Assembly: GCA_018663565.1 (NCBI GenBank)
Contig: JABJQE010000067.1
Location: 1 to 7,153 of the forward strand
Direction: 5' to 3'
Length of the DNA: 7,153 bases
Origin: Phycisphaerae bacterium
Lineage (GTDB): Bacteria; Planctomycetota; Phycisphaerae; Phycisphaerales; SM1A02
Each line of letters starts with the position of its first letter. Position 1 is the stretch's first letter. Of this stretch, positions 5,642-7,153 are shown in pieces. Under the pieces are notes generated by a model, which was not told where the DNA came from, made no database searches, and was given only the letters and a program-made list of their open reading frames with translations. Position numbers and translations under genes: made by a program.

Positions 5642-6679
5642 ATGCCACTCCACCGCCTCATCGACGCCGCCCTCAATCGCGCTGGCGAGGGCATTCGCAC
5701 TCTTGAAGACATTGCGAGGTTCATCCTCGACGATGCAAAGACCAGCAGTGAACTGAAGCACCTTCGCCATGACCTTCGCGGCGTTGCCGATTCGATTTGG
5801 TCAAGTGACCAGACAATTTGGTCCCGCGACACCGCTGGCGATGTCGGCACGCACACGAATACAGCATCCGAGCAGGCTCGCGGCGACCTGTCCGATGTGG
5901 CTGCAGCCGCTACTCGCCGCGGTGCTGAGGCCCTGCGGAGTCTCGAAGAAGTCGCCAAACTAGACCATCCGGCCACGGCAACCGTGCTTGAGGCATTCCG
6001 GTACCGCCTGTATGACCTTGGAGCTTGGGTGGAGCGCCGCGTGGGTGGCGGGGCAGATCAGTGGCGGCTGTGCCTGGTGTTGACCGAGTCGATGTGCACG
6101 CTTCCTTGGCAAGAGGTCCTCACAGCAGCCATCGAAGGGGGTGTTGATTGCGTCCAGGTTCGCGAGAAACGCATGGACGCGGCCTCACTTCTCGAACGAA
6201 CCAGAGCCGTCATGGGCATCTGCCAGCTCGCGGGTGTTCCAGTCATCGTCAACGACCGTCTTGATGTGGCGCTTGCTGCTGGGGCCGATGGTGTACATCT
6301 TGGTCAACAAGACCTTCCAATTGCCGAAGCTCGCACACAATGTGGCCGGAGATTGATCATTGGCCTCAGTACACATGGCGTTGCCGAAGCGAGTGCCGCG
6401 GTCAAATCTGGGGCGGACTACATCGGGATCGGGCCGATCTACACAACACCAACCAAGCCAGATTTGGTTGCAGCGGGTCTTGGCCGCGTGAGCGAAACGC
6501 TGCCGCTCATTGGATCACTCCCCCACCTTGCAATTGGTGGTATTCACCCCGTCCATATTTCAGACGTCGCCGCGGCAGGTGCCAAGGGCGTCGCAGTTGG
6601 CGGTGCTATCTGCGGCAGCAAAGACCCCGCCGCTACGGCAGCAGCGTGCCTTCAGGTCGAATCGGCGACCAAAGCATGA
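5642..6679 (+). CDS. thiE: Thiamine-phosphate synthase with N-terminal ThiD2 domain
   Basis: Joins the thiazole phosphate and hydroxymethylpyrimidine pyrophosphate moieties into thiamine monophosphate, in the cytoplasm. The product is 345 residues, against about 210 for stand-alone ThiE. The extra N-terminal domain (about 3-130), with RLIDAALNRAGEGIRTLEDI at 5-24 and LRHDL (41-45), matches the ThiD2 domain found fused to ThiE in cyanobacteria and other bacteria. The ThiE TIM barrel (about 142-340) has VQVREK (171-176), VNDRLDVALAAGADGVHLGQ (202-221), QDLP with its aspartate (Asp224), GLSTH (241-245), GPIYTTPTK (264-272) and the phosphate-binding AIGGI (297-301). These cover the pyrophosphate, magnesium and thiazole-phosphate sites. 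ATG 5642 has no clear Shine-Dalgarno sequence. The stop overlaps the start of the next gene. ThiD2 activity is a family-level inference; the ThiE call is firm. Confidence 0.95.
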   Translation: MPLHRLIDAALNRAGEGIRTLEDIARFILDDAKTSSELKHLRHDLRGVADSIWSSDQTIWSRDTAGDVGTHTNTASEQARGDLSDVAAAATRRGAEALRSLEEVAKLDHPATATVLEAFRYRLYDLGAWVERRVGGGADQWRLCLVLTESMCTLPWQEVLTAAIEGGVDCVQVREKRMDAASLLERTRAVMGICQLAGVPVIVNDRLDVALAAGADGVHLGQQDLPIAEARTQCGRRLIIGLSTHGVAEASAAVKSGADYIGIGPIYTTPTKPDLVAAGLGRVSETLPLIGSLPHLAIGGIHPVHISDVAAAGAKGVAVGGAICGSKDPAATAAACLQVESATKA

Positions 6680-7153
6680 TTACCGACGTTCGCTGCATTG
6701 TGCTTGGGTCTGGAACATCCGCAGGCGTGCCCACGATTGGGTGTGATTGCCCCACATGTACATCTGACGATCCCCGAGACCAACGCCTTCGTACCAGCGC
6801 AGCGGTGTGTTGGGTTGATACCAACGGTGATGATCGCGTCATCCTGATCGACGCTTCTCCAGACCTTCGTCAGCAAGTGCTTCGTGCTGGTATCACGCGG
6901 TGTGACGGCATCTTCTTTACACATAATCATGTCGATCACACCTTCGGACTTGACGAGGTGCGACGCTTCAACATCAAGCAACACGCACCGATTAATGTTT
7001 GGGCTGAGCCACATACGATTGAGCATCTGGAACGGGTCTATAAGCACATTTTCCTCAAACATGAAAATGTCAACGACTCATTCATTGCCGATGTGGACAT
7101 TCACACGCTGTCTCCAGGTGAACCAGTCGAGCTTTACGGTCTGCGAATCGAGC
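6676..7153 (+). CDS. PhnP-like metallo-beta-lactamase-fold hydrolase (3' end cut by window)
   Basis: Metal-dependent hydrolase of the MBL superfamily, closest in pattern to PhnP-like phosphodiesterases. The visible 159 codons show the N-terminal GSGTSAGVPTIGC block (11-23), a cysteine cluster at Cys23, Cys25 and Cys28 like the structural zinc site of PhnP, a strand ending in ILIDASPDLRQQ (56-67), and the metal-binding motif HNHVDH (83-88: His83, His85, Asp87, His88) followed by GLDEVR. Later histidine and aspartate ligands lie beyond the edge. The ATG at 6676 overlaps the thiE stop as ATGA, which indicates translational coupling; there is no strong Shine-Dalgarno sequence of its own. In E. 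coli, PhnP hydrolyses a cyclic ribose phosphate in C-P lyase metabolism, but no phn gene is present here. The actual substrate is unknown and the coupling to thiamine synthesis is only positional. Confidence 0.9.
   Translation, partial: MITDVRCIVLGSGTSAGVPTIGCDCPTCTSDDPRDQRLRTSAAVCWVDTNGDDRVILIDASPDLRQQVLRAGITRCDGIFFTHNHVDHTFGLDEVRRFNIKQHAPINVWAEPHTIEHLERVYKHIFLKHENVNDSFIADVDIHTLSPGEPVELYGLRIE

Noticed and set aside
6652..7062. Open frame of 136 codons on the minus strand opposite the PhnP-like gene
   Set aside because: The plus-strand frame carries clear MBL motifs and an ATGA overlap with thiE; the minus frame is a shadow.

Overview
The window carries nine genes in a moderately GC-rich, densely packed bacterial chromosome segment. 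The best guess for the host is a Gram-negative member of the Planctomycetota, possibly Phycisphaerae-like. The basis is an LptB-type lipopolysaccharide-export ATPase (an outer membrane with LPS), a ThiD2-ThiE fusion, a divergent PepA, several unrecognised proteins and generally weak Shine-Dalgarno signals. This placement is inference from general resemblance; no 16S or ribosomal marker is present. I see no mobile element, CRISPR array, tRNA or rRNA.

Left block (1-3479, minus strand). Five co-directional genes run right to left: an unrecognised 190-aa protein (GTG start with a strong ribosome binding site), an unrecognised 217-aa protein with a helical TPR-like N-terminus, an unrecognised 325-aa two-pass membrane protein, a small DUF4870/Tic20-like membrane protein, and lptB, which runs off the left edge. 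The gaps are 27, 39, 38 and 118 bp, so the first four look like one transcription unit. lptB may be read through from it or be transcribed separately.

Middle (3495-5504). A low-molecular-weight phosphatase of the protein-arginine-phosphatase type diverges from the left block. Its 3' end overlaps by 9 bp the 3' end of the convergent pepA, an M17 leucyl aminopeptidase with all metal and catalytic residues present.

Right block (5505-7153, plus strand). A 137-bp divergent intergenic region holds three small GC-rich palindromes, two of them variants of one motif, which look like a REP-type element. It is followed by a fused thiamine-phosphate synthase (ThiD2 domain plus ThiE) whose stop codon overlaps, as ATGA, the start of a PhnP-like metallo-beta-lactamase-fold hydrolase cut by the right edge.

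Most recognised genes are housekeeping: LPS export, peptide turnover, thiamine synthesis and dephosphorylation. The parts with most unknown content are the three unrecognised genes in line with lptB, and the palindrome cluster. I did not find convincing evidence of a new multi-gene defence or mobile system.
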